A stretch of 64,000 bases of DNA from Hymenobacter qilianensis (GTDB lineage Bacteria; Bacteroidota; Bacteroidia; Cytophagales; Hymenobacteraceae). The stretch is from positions 1,116,001-1,180,000 of the forward strand of contig NZ_CP060784.1 in the NCBI RefSeq assembly GCF_014489555.1, read 5' to 3'. The position numbers were made by a program, and so were the translations under genes. The notes below the pieces were generated by a model. That model was not told the origin of the DNA and did not search any database. It saw only the letters and a list, made by a program, of their open reading frames with translations. Positions 1 to 9,734 of the stretch are shown here, piece after piece. Positions within the stretch are counted from its first letter, which is position 1, and every line of letters begins with the position of its first letter.

Positions 1-2
1 AT

Positions 3-526
3 CTGCAAGCTGCGGTTCGCAAAACCCTGGCGCGCTGGAACCGAGTAGATGTGCTGATCAACAATGCCGCCGCCATGACCTACGTGCCCTTGGTAGATTT
101 GCCCCCAAGGAGTGGGATACACTCATGAACGTGAATATGCGGGCCCTGTTTCGACTCTGCCAGCTCTGCTTGCCACATATGAAGCACGGCAGCATTGTGA
201 CGGTCAGCTCCGTGCATGCCCACCAAACCACGGCCAACGTGGTGCCTTACGCTACCAGCAAGGGCGCTATGGAAGCCTTTGTGCGCGGCCTCAGCCAGGA
301 AATTGCGCATACCCAAACCCGTATCAATGCCGTGGCGCCCGGCGCCGTCGATACGCCTATGCTCTGGGAAAACCCCAACGTGAAAAGCGGCCGTGAGAAG
401 ATAACCGGCCAGGTAGGCAGCCCCGAAGAGCTGGCCGCCGCCATCTGCTTTCTGGCTGCCGCCGATTCCAGCTTTATCAACGGCACCACCTTAGTTGCGG
501 ACGGTGGCCGACTTGCCGCACTATAG
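3..526 (+). CDS. SDR-family oxidoreductase, 5' truncated by window edge, frame interrupted
   Basis: C-terminal three quarters of a short-chain dehydrogenase/reductase (NAD(P)-dependent oxidoreductase, Rossmann fold). Visible are the NNA segment after the fourth strand (DVLINNAAA), the serine of the catalytic triad in VTVSSV, the YATSK catalytic Tyr/Lys motif, VNAVAPGAVDTPM after it, and the C-terminal FINGTTLVADGG. The gene begins before base 1. The frame is broken at the C5 run 102-106: bases 3-106 read DVLINNAAAMTYVPLVDLPP, and the rest reads in another frame from KEWDTLMNVNM. One extra C restores a continuous protein across a well-conserved region. The substrate cannot be told. Family assignment is secure; the interruption is most likely a run-length problem rather than gene decay. 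Confidence 0.88.
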   Translation, partial: ASCGSQNPGALEPSRCADQQCRRHDLRALGRFAPKEWDTLMNVNMRALFRLCQLCLPHMKHGSIVTVSSVHAHQTTANVVPYATSKGAMEAFVRGLSQEIAHTQTRINAVAPGAVDTPMLWENPNVKSGREKITGQVGSPEELAAAICFLAAADSSFINGTTLVADGGRLAAL

Positions 527-607
527 CGTGCAGTAGTGCTGCATGGCGCTGAGGCTCTCCAAATCCAGAAAAAAGCCCCCACCCTCTCACTAGTATAAAG
601 CGGCTGC

Positions 608-967
608 CTATCCGCGGGCACCTTTGTGCATCTGCTCAGGGTCGGGCAGGGGGCGGTTGCCGGCGTAAAGGTGGGCATCGAGGCGACCAGCAAGGCGGGC
701 TTCGGCCTCAAACTTATTGTTGAAGTACCCTACCCGTGCCGATTCGACCAGGTACTTCCACAGGAACTTGGCGGGGCCGTGCTCCCGAAACTGGCGGATG
801 TGGCACATCTCGTGCGCTACCCAATAAGGATCCTGCAAAAACTGCTCGCGGGTAGCTCCACTGAGGTGAATACTGTTGCCCAAAACCATAGCCACACTCC
901 GCGATTGCAGAACGATGCGGGCAATGCGAGCGAAGGGCGAATTCTCAATAATTCGGGGCGGCTTCAT
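608..967 (-). CDS. small HExxH-motif protein (DUF4157/eCIS-core-like)
   Basis: Protein of 119 residues with VAHEMCHIRQFREHG in the middle, an HExxH zinc-metallopeptidase-like signature, followed by a conserved-looking FLWKYLVESARVGYFNNKFEAEAR stretch in which a downstream Glu could be the third metal ligand. This layout resembles the short DUF4157-type proteins common in Bacteroidota. I chose the ATG at 967 (MKPPRIIENS) rather than the longer upstream extension, which is proline/serine rich. There is no signal peptide. It is transcribed towards the SDR gene. Whether it is an active peptidase is unknown; the assignment rests on the motif only. Confidence 0.6.
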   Translation of the reverse strand: MKPPRIIENSPFARIARIVLQSRSVAMVLGNSIHLSGATREQFLQDPYWVAHEMCHIRQFREHGPAKFLWKYLVESARVGYFNNKFEAEARLAGRLDAHLYAGNRPLPDPEQMHKGARG

Positions 968-1000
968 GGGGGATGATTTGGGCGGCGTAGTATACGCCAA

Positions 1001-1284
1001 ACGTTGAGGTTATAGCCATGGTTAAGCTATAATTTTACTATTATAAATTTATACTATAATAAGTTTATTTGCCCAATTAAGGGGTAAAACTTGGATGCCC
1101 AAATTTTTATGGCTTAGCTTTAACCTATGGGGCTCGCTACAAACGGTCGGTTTTAGCCCCCATACCACCGCTTTTTTATCACTTTTTTTCTTGGATAAAT
1201 AGTCCGGTTTTTTGCTCATACGACCCACCTTTTGGCCGCTTGCGGCTACGCCCGAAAATCGATTTTGCTCCCTTACGACGGACA
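1001..1284. other. AT-rich intergenic region
   Basis: Very AT-rich stretch (about 1020-1080) between the divergent HExxH gene and the NlpC/P60 gene, where promoters for both would lie. It contains one C5 run at 1157-1161 (TTTTAGCCCCCAT). I see no convincing small gene; the open frame on the minus strand here has no family-like features. Confidence 0.4.
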
Positions 1285-1902
1285 ATGAAACATAGCCTTC
1301 TCTATTGCCTCGCCGCTGCCTCACTCACGCTTTCCTTCTTCTACGACCGCACACCTGCTGAAAACAGTGCTGCTTCGGCCCCAGTCATAGCCGAAGCCTC
1401 CCTTTTCCCCTCCTGGACACCGGATATGCCGGCTCCTTATGCCGACGACCACACCACAGCTAATTCCCGCGACTCGCTGGCTTATAACTATTACGCCCAG
1501 ACCCTCGGGCTGAAGCTTGATTTCGACGAGAATAAAGCCCTGCTCCGCACCGTCACCGATTGGCTCGGTACCCCTTACCGCTACGGCAGCAGTACCCGCC
1601 GCGGCACCGATTGCTCCGGCTTTGTAAGCCGTGTTTTTCAAGAAGTTTACGGCATTACCCTTCAGCGCAGCTCGCGCTCCATGTTTCAGAACGTGAAGCG
1701 CATCAGCAAGACGGAGATGGAGGAAGGTGACTTGGTATTCTTCCGTCGCGGGCCCGGCCAGCCTATCTATCACGTTGGTATTTATCTGAAAGATGGCAAA
1801 TTTGCCCACTCCGCTACCAGTAAAGGCGTAACTATAAGTTCCTTACAACAAGGCTATTATAATCGAAACTTCTACGCCGCTGGTCGCGTTGAAACCAATT
1901 AA
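1285..1902 (+). CDS. NlpC/P60 family peptidoglycan hydrolase
   Basis: Exported cysteine peptidase of 205 residues, probably a D,L-endopeptidase cutting peptidoglycan stem peptides. The start at 1285 gives a hydrophobic signal peptide (MKHSLLYCLAAASLTLSFF). The NlpC/P60 domain occupies roughly residues 95-200: WLGTPYRYGSS, the catalytic Cys in GTDCSGFV, GDLVFFRRG, the catalytic His in YHVGIYL, and FAHSATSKGV. No SH3 or LysM targeting domain is present, so it is a minimal member of the family. It is followed by its own hairpin terminator. Confidence 0.9.
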   Translation: MKHSLLYCLAAASLTLSFFYDRTPAENSAASAPVIAEASLFPSWTPDMPAPYADDHTTANSRDSLAYNYYAQTLGLKLDFDENKALLRTVTDWLGTPYRYGSSTRRGTDCSGFVSRVFQEVYGITLQRSSRSMFQNVKRISKTEMEEGDLVFFRRGPGQPIYHVGIYLKDGKFAHSATSKGVTISSLQQGYYNRNFYAAGRVETN

Positions 1903-1929
1903 CTGGCCGCCAACCGTTTTCCAGACATT

Positions 1930-1962
1930 AAGCCCTGCTCTTCGGAACGGGGCTTTTTTTGT
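1930..1962 (+). terminator. Rho-independent terminator after NlpC/P60 gene
   Basis: AGCCC and GGGGCT arms around a 13-nt loop, followed by seven T. Lies 27 bases after the stop codon. Confidence 0.7.
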
Positions 1963-2074
1963 GGATTACTGTTGAGGTGCTGAGCCAAAACCATTTTGAG
2001 CAGTTACAGTATAGAACAGGCAAGCGCCAACCCAATGCGGATTGGCAGCAGTTTACTCTCAACTTCGCTTTCCT

Positions 2075-2916
2075 ATGAATACTCCGAACCCCAAAGGCGA
2101 GAATATCGCCTCTTCTCCCCTCTTCAAAACCTTCCTCGGCAAGGCCGAAGAATACCTGAAAAAGCCCCTGCGCATCAAACAGCTTCTGAATGATGCCTAC
2201 CAGAAAGCCAGCGAGAAAAACGACTTAGGTACGCTTGCTCACGAGGCCTGGGAAAGCTTGCAGGTGCTGTTCCGGTTGGTGCGTACCTCCGTATCGGGCG
2301 AGTACACAGGCGTACCTACACCTACTATCGTGGCGGCGGTGGCAGTGCTCATCTACTTCCTGAGCCCTATCGACCTGATTCCGGACTTTATACCCGTGAT
2401 TGGCTTGCTCGATGACGTGGCCCTGCTGGCTTGGTTTACTACCAAATTGAAAGAAGAAATGGACCACTTCGTAGCGTGGGAGCACTCGCGGCCGACGGTG
2501 GTCCACACCAGCGGCGCAATGGCCAGTACCAACGGTCCGGTAGATAGCCCTTCCGGCGCTGCCGTGTCCCTGACGTCTACGGATGGCACCACAGCCGAAT
2601 CGGGCCCGAAGCCGCAAAATGCCCCCAGACCTCACCCGACCATACTCTGGATCACGGTGTGGAAGCGCCAGAGTCGGCGAAGCGTATGGGCACCGTTGAT
2701 TTAAACCATCCAGCGGCTGGTTCCAGCCACCACCAATCGAACACTGATTCAGGCATTTCTTCGCCCGATAGTAGCAACCCCAATCCCAGCCTGACGGGTC
2801 CGAACGACACCGAGCCAAAAACCAATGTGCGGCCTCACGCCGATGATACCTACAACACCGACGGCAGCCGCACGCGCAACGATAGCTCGAACGATACGGG
2901 CGGCAATGTGCGCTAG
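2075..2916 (+). CDS. DUF1232 (YkvA-like) membrane protein, frame interrupted
   Basis: About 280 residues after repair. The start at 2075 gives MNTPNPKGENIASSPLFK. The DUF1232 core is around residues 80-120: a hydrophobic segment followed by FLSPIDLIPDFIPVIGLLDDVALL, the hallmark of this small membrane-protein family of unknown function. The N-terminal part is charged and helical; the C-terminal 140 residues are low-complexity, rich in Asn, Ser, Thr, Pro and Asp. The frame breaks at the C5 run 2622-2626 in that tail: without repair the first part ends at 2704, and the tail continues in another frame to 2916. One extra C joins NAPQTSPDHTLDHGVEAPES smoothly. The break is outside the conserved domain, so a shorter product could still be functional. 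Confidence 0.8.
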
Positions 2917-2918
2917 CA

Positions 2919-3012
2919 CGTCATGCAGAGCAAAGCGAAGCATCTCGCGTGTTTAGTCTGATTACTAACCTCACATCAGCAAGCGAGATGCTTCGCTCCG
3001 CTCTGCATGACG
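2919..3012. repeat. REP-like palindromic intergenic element
   Basis: Two 30-base arms, 2919-2948 and 2983-3012, are inverted copies matching at 28 of 30 positions, separated by a 34-base spacer. The arm begins CGTCATGCAGAG and ends GCATCTCGC. It sits just after a stop codon and before a terminator, the usual site of REP/MITE-like elements. Confidence 0.7.
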
Positions 3013-3030
3013 GTCAATGTTAGAGCACAT

Positions 3031-3067
3031 AAAAAAGCCCCCAGCTCAGGCTGGGGGGCTTTTTTAT
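3031..3067. terminator. Bidirectional terminator hairpin between convergent genes
   Basis: AAAAAAGCCCCCAGC, short loop, GCTGGGGGGCTTTTTTA. A on one side and T on the other makes it usable by both the DUF1232 gene and the minus-strand ACP-like gene. The arms are unequal: five C (3038-3042) against six G (3053-3058). Confidence 0.85.
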
Positions 3068-3088
3068 GCCATTAGTAAAACTATCAAC

Positions 3089-3361
3089 CTACGCTACCTG
3101 CCGAATTTCGGGCGTGTGGGAGGCTACGTAGCTTACAAAATCGCCTACGGTGCTTAGGGGCACTTCATCGGGAATAGTGATTTTGAAGCTGCGCTCGAGT
3201 TCAAGGATAATATCTACTACATCAACCGTGTCGAAGCCAAGCTCACGACTCAGGTTGCTGCCGATACGCAGGCGCGTGGGCTTAATAGCCTTACGCTTGC
3301 TGATGATGCGCAGCACTTGCTGCTCAATGGTAGAAGGGACAGAGGTAGATGAGGAAATCAT
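3089..3361 (-). CDS. acyl carrier protein-like protein with Thr at the prosthetic-group position
   Basis: A 90-residue protein with the four-helix acyl-carrier pattern: IEQQVLRIISKRK, then LGFDTVDVVDIILELERSFKITIPDE, then STVGDFVSYVASH. In ordinary acyl carrier proteins the segment reads G-x-D-S-L and the Ser carries 4'-phosphopantetheine; here the codon is ACG, Thr. The rest of helix II and the IPDE end are well kept. It is therefore either a carrier-like protein that is not modified in the normal way or one modified on Thr. It lies downstream of the efflux operon on the same strand, with a palindrome between them. A role in fatty-acid synthesis is not supported by its neighbours. Confidence 0.75.
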   Translation of the reverse strand: MISSSTSVPSTIEQQVLRIISKRKAIKPTRLRIGSNLSRELGFDTVDVVDIILELERSFKITIPDEVPLSTVGDFVSYVASHTPEIRQVA

Positions 3362-3397
3362 AAAAAGGGGAGGTATACAGAAAGAAGACTGTAAGAC

Positions 3398-3452
3398 CTG
3401 AGAAGTGAGATTTAGTTTACCAGGGCGGCTGCTCTAACGTCTCACTTCTCAG
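3398..3452. repeat. Perfect 13-base inverted repeat (hairpin)
   Basis: CTGAGAAGTGAGA at 3398-3410 and its exact complement at 3440-3452 with a 29-base spacer, between the end of the RND pump gene and the ACP-like gene. No T run follows directly, so it may be an RNA-stability hairpin or a mobile palindrome rather than a terminator. Confidence 0.6.
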
Positions 3453-3469
3453 TTCTCGTGTCTCAAAGT

Positions 3470-6400
3470 TTAAGCTTCAGCTAAAACAGGTGGGCGAGTG
3501 GCGCGAATTTCTTCCGCGTCGGCGGGGGGCGTTACTGGGGCATCAGGGTCGTTTCCGGTAATCTTAGCCCGGAGTCGTTCGTTGATCAAATACATCACAG
3601 GGACTACCACCAGGGTGATAATGGTTGCAAAGCTAAGACCGAAAATTATGGTCCAGGCTAGTGGTCCCCAGAACACCACCGACTCGCCTCCGATGAAGAA
3701 GTGTGGCTCAAATGAGTTGAACATCTCATAGAAATCAATATTCAAGCCAATTGCAAGTGGGATAAGTCCTAGAATAGCCGCAGTAGCCGTCAGCACTACC
3801 GGATTCAGACGCGTGCGGCCTGCCAAAACGATGGCTTCGCGTAGCGGCATGCCCTGAGAACGAAGCATATCCGTGAATTCGACCAGTAGAATACCGTTTT
3901 TCACCACGATACCAGCCAAGGCAATAATTCCTACACCAGTCATTACAATACTCACATTCATACCCGTAATAGCCAGGCCCAGCATTACTCCGATGATGGA
4001 GAAGATTACCTCCGTCAGGATAATGATCGGCTTGCTCACCGAGTTGAACTGCGTTACCAGAATAATAAAGATCAGGGCCAAAGCACCCACCGCAGCTATG
4101 CCGAGGAAGTCGCTGGTCTCTTTTTGATCTTCCTGCGCACCACCCATCTTAATGGTATAGCCGGCGGGAGTTGGGAAAGCTTTCAGCGCCGTCTCAATCT
4201 CGCGCACCACGTCGGGGCCGGTGAAGCCGTTGAGTACGTTCGACGAAATAGTGATTACACGCTTCACGTCTTTGCGCTTAATTCCACCATAGGTAGTGCC
4301 GTACTTCACCTCAGCCACCGACGAAATCGGCACCTGACGGATCTGACCAGTAGCATCGCGGAACGTGAGCGGCGAGTTCAGGATGGCGTTCACATCTTCG
4401 CGGTAAGGCTTGGCGTAGCGCACCTGAATCGGGTAATCGTCGTCAGCGGTTTTGAATTTGCTGGCTTCGTAGCCGTAGATGGCCGTCCGCACTTCCATAC
4501 CGATCTGGGCGGTGCTGATGCCTTCGCGGTTGGCCCGCACCCGGTCGATGTTCACAGCAATTTCAGGGTTGCGGTCTTCCAGGTTGGAGCGTAAATCTTC
4601 GATACCGCCAATGTTGGCTGAGTCGAGGTAGCTGATCACCTTCTTGGAAAGCTTAGCAAGCTCCGGATAGTCATCGCCGGACACTTCAATGGCAATCGGT
4701 TTGCCCGTGGGCGGACCGCTGGCTTCTTGGTCAACTGAAATCTCGGTGCCGGGAATGCCTTTTACCACTTCCCGGATCTTGTCCATGTAAGTAGAGGTGG
4801 CCGGACCCGTGCGCTCGCTTAGCTCCTTGAACGCCACGCCTACTTTAGCCAAGTGCGACTGCGATACGCCCGTAGCCGTAGCTTCGCCGGGGTCACCGGC
4901 ACCTATAGCGACGTTTGAGATAACCGATTCCACGTCGGGGTTATTGCGACCGATGACACCGTAGATACGCTTCTCCAGCTCGCGGGCCACTGAGTCAGTA
5001 ACTTCTACCCGCGTGCCTACTGGCATTTTCAGGTAGGTGTACACGAACTTAGGATCACCTTTAGGGAAGAAGTCAACTTTAGGCTGGCGGGCGGCAACAG
5101 CGAAGAACGAGCCTACAAACAGCACCACCATACTACCCATTACCAGCGCTGGATGGCGAAGTGCCCACGTTACAATGCTCGCGTAGCCATTCTGGAAGCG
5201 GGGCAGAATCTTGGTCTGGAAGCCCGCAATCATGTGTACGAACACGAACTTGTTCAGGAAGCAGAGCACGATAACAGTGATCACCAGGTTGCCCACGAAA
5301 GGCGAGCCCATCAGGTAACCAATCATCGCGATGAGCAGCAACACACCCATTCCTATCAGGAAGTTCTTATCCAACTTCGGCCGCTCGGCATTGTGATGGT
5401 CTTCGCGCTTCATGAACGACACGGCAAACACCGGGTTCATGATGAAGGCCACGATAAGAGAGGCCATCAGCGTCAGAATAAGCGTAACGGGCAGGTAAAA
5501 CATAAAGCTACCCACGATGCCCGGCCAGAACAGCAGCGGCACGAAGGGCGCTACCGTGGTCAGCGTACCAGCCAGCACAGGCACGAATACCTCCCCAGCC
5601 GCGTATTTGGCCGCCTGCTTGGTGGTCATCTCGGGGTGCTCGTGCAGCAGGCGGTGCGTGTTTTCAATAACCACAATCGCGTCGTCCACCACAATGCCCA
5701 GCGCGAGCAGGAAGGCGAACAGCACAATCATGTTCAGCGAGAAGTCGAAGGTCGGCAGCAGCACGAAGGCCAGGAACATGGAAAGCGGCACCGACAAGCC
5801 TACGAATAAGGCGTTGGTGGTTCCCATGAAGAACATCAGAATCAGCGTTACCAAAAGGAAGCCGATAATGATGGTGTTGATCAGGTCGTGTAGGGTTACG
5901 CGGGTGTCGTTGGACGTGTCGCCGGTTACGGTGATGTCCAGTTCCTTGGGCAGCGTCTTCTTCGAGTCGTCGATGATCTGCTTGATCTTGTCGGACGCAT
6001 CAATCAGGTTTTCGCCTTGGCGCTTTACCACGTTCAAGGTAATAGCAGGCTTGCCATCGAGGCGAGCGTAGCTTTCGCGCTCCTTGAAGGCATCTTCTAC
6101 CGTTGCGATGTCGCCAAGGCGAACAGCGGCACCATTCAGGTTTTTGATCTGAATGTCGGCAATGTCGGCGGCACGCACATATTGGCCAGCCACACGCACC
6201 GCGCGTTTCTGGTTACCTACATCGATAGAACCACCTGATATAGTGATGTTCTCGCCGGCAATAGCCCGCTGAATGTCTGTAAAGCCCAGACGTGAAGCGC
6301 GGAGCTTGTTCAGGTCTACGTCTACGTTTACCTGCTGCTCCAAGGCACCAACGATGTCTACACGAGTGATTTCGGGCAGCGCCTCAATCTTGTCCTGGAA

Positions 6401-6897
6401 GTCATCGGCGAACTTCTTCAACTGAATCACTGACAGATTACCTGCCAGGTTGATGTTCATGATGGGTAGTTCGGAGAGGTTAACCTCCTGCACCGTGGGG
6501 GCGTGGGCAGGTCACTGGGCAGTTCCGAAGACGCCTTATCGACGGCGTCCTTGATGAGCTGCTTGGCGTACTGCACGTCCACGTCGGAGCTGAACTCCAC
6601 GTCTACGATGGCGTAGTCCTGGTTGGAAGTAGAGTTGATTTTCTTCACTCCATTCACCGACTTGATTTCCTTCTCGAGCTGGCGCGTTACCAGGTTCTCG
6701 ATGTCGGTGGGGGAAGTGCCGGGATATACCGTAGCTACAATAATGCGCGGAATCACGATATCCGGAAACTTCTCCTTGCCTAGCTTGATATAGGCAAACA
6801 CCCCAGCCACGCACAGCAGCAGCGTGATAATATAAATGCTGGTCTTATTATCAATAGACCAACTGGTGGGCTTGAATTCTTTTTCGATGTCCTGCAT
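3470..6897 (-). CDS. RND-family efflux pump, inner-membrane subunit (AcrB/HAE1-like), frame interrupted
   Basis: Proton-driven inner-membrane transporter of a tripartite efflux system, 1142 residues after repair. The start at 6897 gives MQDIEKEFKPTSWSIDNK with the first membrane helix (IYIITLLLCVAGVFAYI) and the porter-domain opening FPDIVIPRIIVATVYPGTSP. The transmembrane block includes ALGIVVDDAIVVIENTHRLL, the conserved helix-4 Asp pair for proton relay, and the second half ends with GIVVKNGILLVEF and ATAAILGLIPLA. The frame breaks at the G5 run 6497-6501; the first part ends SSDLPTPP and one extra base continues TVQEVNLSELPIMNINL. It follows the adaptor and tolC genes on the same strand. 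Substrates are unknown; drugs, detergents or metals are all possible for this family. Confidence 0.9.
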
Positions 6898-6915
6898 GGC
6901 TTAACTCCTAACTTC

Positions 6916-8043
6916 TTACAGGCTTACAACCTGTCCTTCGTTGATATTCTGATAGCCCGCTGAAATAACTTTATCATTGGCGCTCAGGCCGCTGGTTACT
7001 TCTACTTCGCCATTATAAGTGGCACCGGTCTTGATGACGCGCTTGCGAGCCACTGGCTGGCTGCCCTTTTGCTCCACCACATATACATAACTATTTTGCT
7101 CGTCACGTTGCACCAAATCCACTGGAATTACCGTGGCGTTGGGGCGGTTGTAGTTCAGGATGCGCACAGTAGCTACCATGTTAGGGCGCAGCTGTAGCTT
7201 CGACTTGCTATCGAGGCGCAGCTCCGTGGTGAAAGTGCGGCTCGTAGGGTTGATGGAACTGCTCACTACACGCACGGTAGCTGGGAACTCTTGGTTGCCC
7301 AAATCGGGAATGGCAACTACGGCCTTGTCACCGGCCTTGATGCTGCCCGAATAGCTTTCCGACACGTCGGCCAGAATTTTGCCCCCCGTACCACTCACAA
7401 GGCGCACCACCGGCGTACCTGGTGCTACTACTTCGCCCAGCTTTGGCAGAACTTCATCGGCAGTGCCTGCGAAAGGAGCCGTTACGTTATACAGCTCGCG
7501 CTGACGGCCGAGGGTGCTCAGGTTGCGCTGCAGCGCTTCGTAGTTGTTCTTAGCCTGCAAAAACTGAATCTCGGTTCCAATTTTCTGGTCCCAGAGGCGC
7601 TTTTGCTTTTCGTACACCACACGGGCCAAGTCCAGGCGGGTGCGCAACTCGGCAATGTTGGATTCGAGTACGCCAGCGTCGATGGTGGCGAGCACCTGAC
7701 CTTTGCGGACTTGGTCGCCGCGCTGTACGCGCAGGCTAGTGAGCGAGCCGCCTGAGCGGGCCGATACGGTGGCATTCTGGTCGAAATCGACGCGGCCCTG
7801 CACCTCTAAGTAGCTCTTAAAGTCGGCGGGTTTTACGTTTAGCACGGATACCGGCACAATCTGCGCAGCGGCGGCAGTAGCGGCACTATCGGCCGGACCA
7901 GCTTTGGCTTCCAGAGCGGCAATCTTAGCCTGGTTTTCGGCCTGTTCTTTTTTCAGCGCGGCCAACTCAGCCTGCGGGTCTTTCTGCCCACAGGCAGCTA
8001 GCAGCGTTAGGGCAAGAATGGCGGGAGTGATGCTGTATTTCAT
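6916..8043 (-). CDS. periplasmic adaptor of RND efflux system (HlyD/AcrA-like lipoprotein)
   Basis: Membrane-fusion protein of 375 residues that bridges the RND pump and the TolC channel. The start at 8043 gives a lipoprotein signal peptide with the lipobox LLAAC, Cys 15. A coiled-coil-like segment follows ([24 protein letters not shown]), then the biotinyl-lipoyl halves ([35 protein letters not shown]), the alpha-hairpin, and the beta-barrel domain with [18 protein letters not shown] and [10 protein letters not shown]. It lies 18 bases upstream of the pump gene. A copy of the iterated G6 word (7382-7387) encodes TGGK in frame. A strong hairpin lies between tolC and this start. Confidence 0.93.
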   Translation of the reverse strand: MKYSITPAILALTLLAACGQKDPQAELAALKKEQAENQAKIAALEAKAGPADSAATAAAAQIVPVSVLNVKPADFKSYLEVQGRVDFDQNATVSARSGGSLTSLRVQRGDQVRKGQVLATIDAGVLESNIAELRTRLDLARVVYEKQKRLWDQKIGTEIQFLQAKNNYEALQRNLSTLGRQRELYNVTAPFAGTADEVLPKLGEVVAPGTPVVRLVSGTGGKILADVSESYSGSIKAGDKAVVAIPDLGNQEFPATVRVVSSSINPTSRTFTTELRLDSKSKLQLRPNMVATVRILNYNRPNATVIPVDLVQRDEQNSYVYVVEQKGSQPVARKRVIKTGATYNGEVEVTSGLSANDKVISAGYQNINEGQVVSL

Positions 8044-8087
8044 GAGGGGAAGCGGTTCACTAACTAACTGAAAGGATGAAAAAAGGT

Positions 8088-8140
8088 GCGGCTGGGGGGC
8101 TTTTTTGTGCCCTGACAGGAGCAAAAAAGCCCCCAGCCGC
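8088..8140. repeat. Long hairpin between tolC and the adaptor gene
   Basis: Arms 8088-8107 (GCGGCTGGGGGGCTTTTTTG) and 8122-8140 are complementary apart from one extra G (six G at 8094-8099 against five C at 8130-8134). On the transcribed minus strand the hairpin is followed by ACCTTTTTTC, so it can act as an intra-operon terminator or attenuator. Confidence 0.75.
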
Positions 8141-8148
8141 AGCTATGA

Positions 8149-9701
8149 TTATTTGTTGCTCTGATACAGGGTACCGGCAGCCTTATCGAAATCGACTTTA
8201 GCTACCAGCGCATCGTAAAGCGAAGTGTAGTAGTTGGTTTGGGCCTGGCGCAAGTCGGTTTCAGCCGTGATTACTTCCAGGTTGGAGCCTACGCCCTCCT
8301 GAAACTTGATTTTGGCAACCCGCGCTACTTCCGTGGCTAACTCGAGGTTAGCCTTTTGGTTAGCCAGCACATCGAGCGTGTTTTGCAAGCTGGTTTCGCT
8401 CTGGCGGCGCTCTAGGTCAATGCCTTGCTGCAGGGTGGTGAAGCCCTTTTGCACCTGCTCCAGCGCCAGTTTGCCTTGCTGAATAGAGGCGCGCTTGCGG
8501 AAGCCATCGAACACCGGTATTTGCAAAGCCAGGCCGTAGTTGCCAAAGCCAAACCAGTTCTGATTCAGGACTTGCCGCCCACTGGGCGTGGTAGCTCTGG
8601 AGTTAGGTCCGCGGAAATCAAGCAGCCCGCCCAGGCGCGGATCAGAACCGATGAAGCCGTAGTTAGCAGTAAGGTTGAGCGTAGGCAGATACCCTGCCCG
8701 GCGGTTGCGCACGTCGAGCGCGGCCAAGTCGCGCTGAGATTCCAGCACCTGATATTCAATGCGGCGGCTATAATCAAACTCATTGCCGGCGCTTTGCAGG
8801 CGGTTGCGCTCCGCTTCTACCACGGCCGCGTCGAGGCGGTCGGTGAGGTTGACGGCCTGGCGCTGGTCCAGACCCATCTGAAACTTAAGCAGGGCCACAC
8901 TCAGATCAATCAGGCGAGTAGCGTTTTGCTGCTCAATGCGCAGGTTATTAAGCTGTACCTGCAAGCGCTGCACGTCCAGCTTTTCAACAAAGCCTTCCTT
9001 AAATGTCTGCTCCGTTTGGTAAAGCAGCGTGTCGAGGCGCTGTACGTTGCGAGCCAGCAACTGTAGCCGCTCACTAGCCACCAAGGTGCTGTAGTAGGCT
9101 TTCGATACCTGCTCCACTACCTCAACTTCTGTTTGCTGGCTTTGGCGCACGGCAAGCTTCTCGTATACTTTGGCCGCTTTCAGCCCCAGAAAAACGGAAG
9201 CGTTGAACAGGGGCTGCGAAGCATTAACCGCAGCATTGCCCTGGTAGCGCAAGCCAAACGCAAGCGGCTGAGGCCCAGCCGATTCTACCTGCGTGTACGC
9301 GGGCTCCAACACCACACTCTGACCGCTTTGCACGTTGCGCAGCTGATCGGGGGTGAGCGTAGTGCCATTGAGCGTGCCCGCTCCGCCCGCAAAGGCGCCA
9401 AAATCGACGAGCTGGCGCTGGAGCTTGAAATTGTCCGTCACGCCGCCCCAATGTTGATCTGGGGCAAGCCGCTAGCCTTTACTTCATTCACCCGAGCCGA
9501 AGCAATCTGCTCGTTGAGGCGCTGAGATTGGAGAGTCGACTTGTTCTGCAAGGCGTAGTCGATGGCCTGCTGTAAGCTCAGCGCCATGGGCGCACTAGAA
9601 GCCGGCGATTGGCCCGTGGAGGGCGTTTGGGCTAGTAATTGGTGCAGCCCTAGAAAGCTCAGCACCACGGCGAGCATTAGAAGGCGAAACGTGTTTTTCA
9701 T
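8149..9701 (-). CDS. TolC-like outer-membrane efflux channel, frame interrupted
   Basis: Outer-membrane factor of the tripartite pump, 517 residues after repair. The start at 9701 gives a signal peptide (MKNTFRLLMLAVVLSFLGL, cleaved near LLAQTPS). The two OEP repeats are visible: LSLQQAIDYALQNKSTLQSQR near the N terminus and long amphipathic helices such as YYSTLVASERLQLLARNVQRLD. The C terminus ends LYDALVAKVDFDKAAGTLY. The frame is broken at 9446-9449, a C4 run on the plus strand; adding one base turns NIGAA-stop into NIGGGVTDNFKLQRQ, joining the two open frames. This break is in a run of four and not in a full copy of the iterated word. Operon: tetR, tolC, adaptor, pump. Confidence 0.88.
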
Positions 9702-9734
9702 AAAAAGCGGGAAGCAGTATGCGAATCGTTGTTC

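Noticed and set aside
5153..5809. Long plus-strand frame inside the RND pump gene
   Set aside because: Rich in His, Gln and Arg and lying opposite the pump's membrane domain: a shadow of the real gene.
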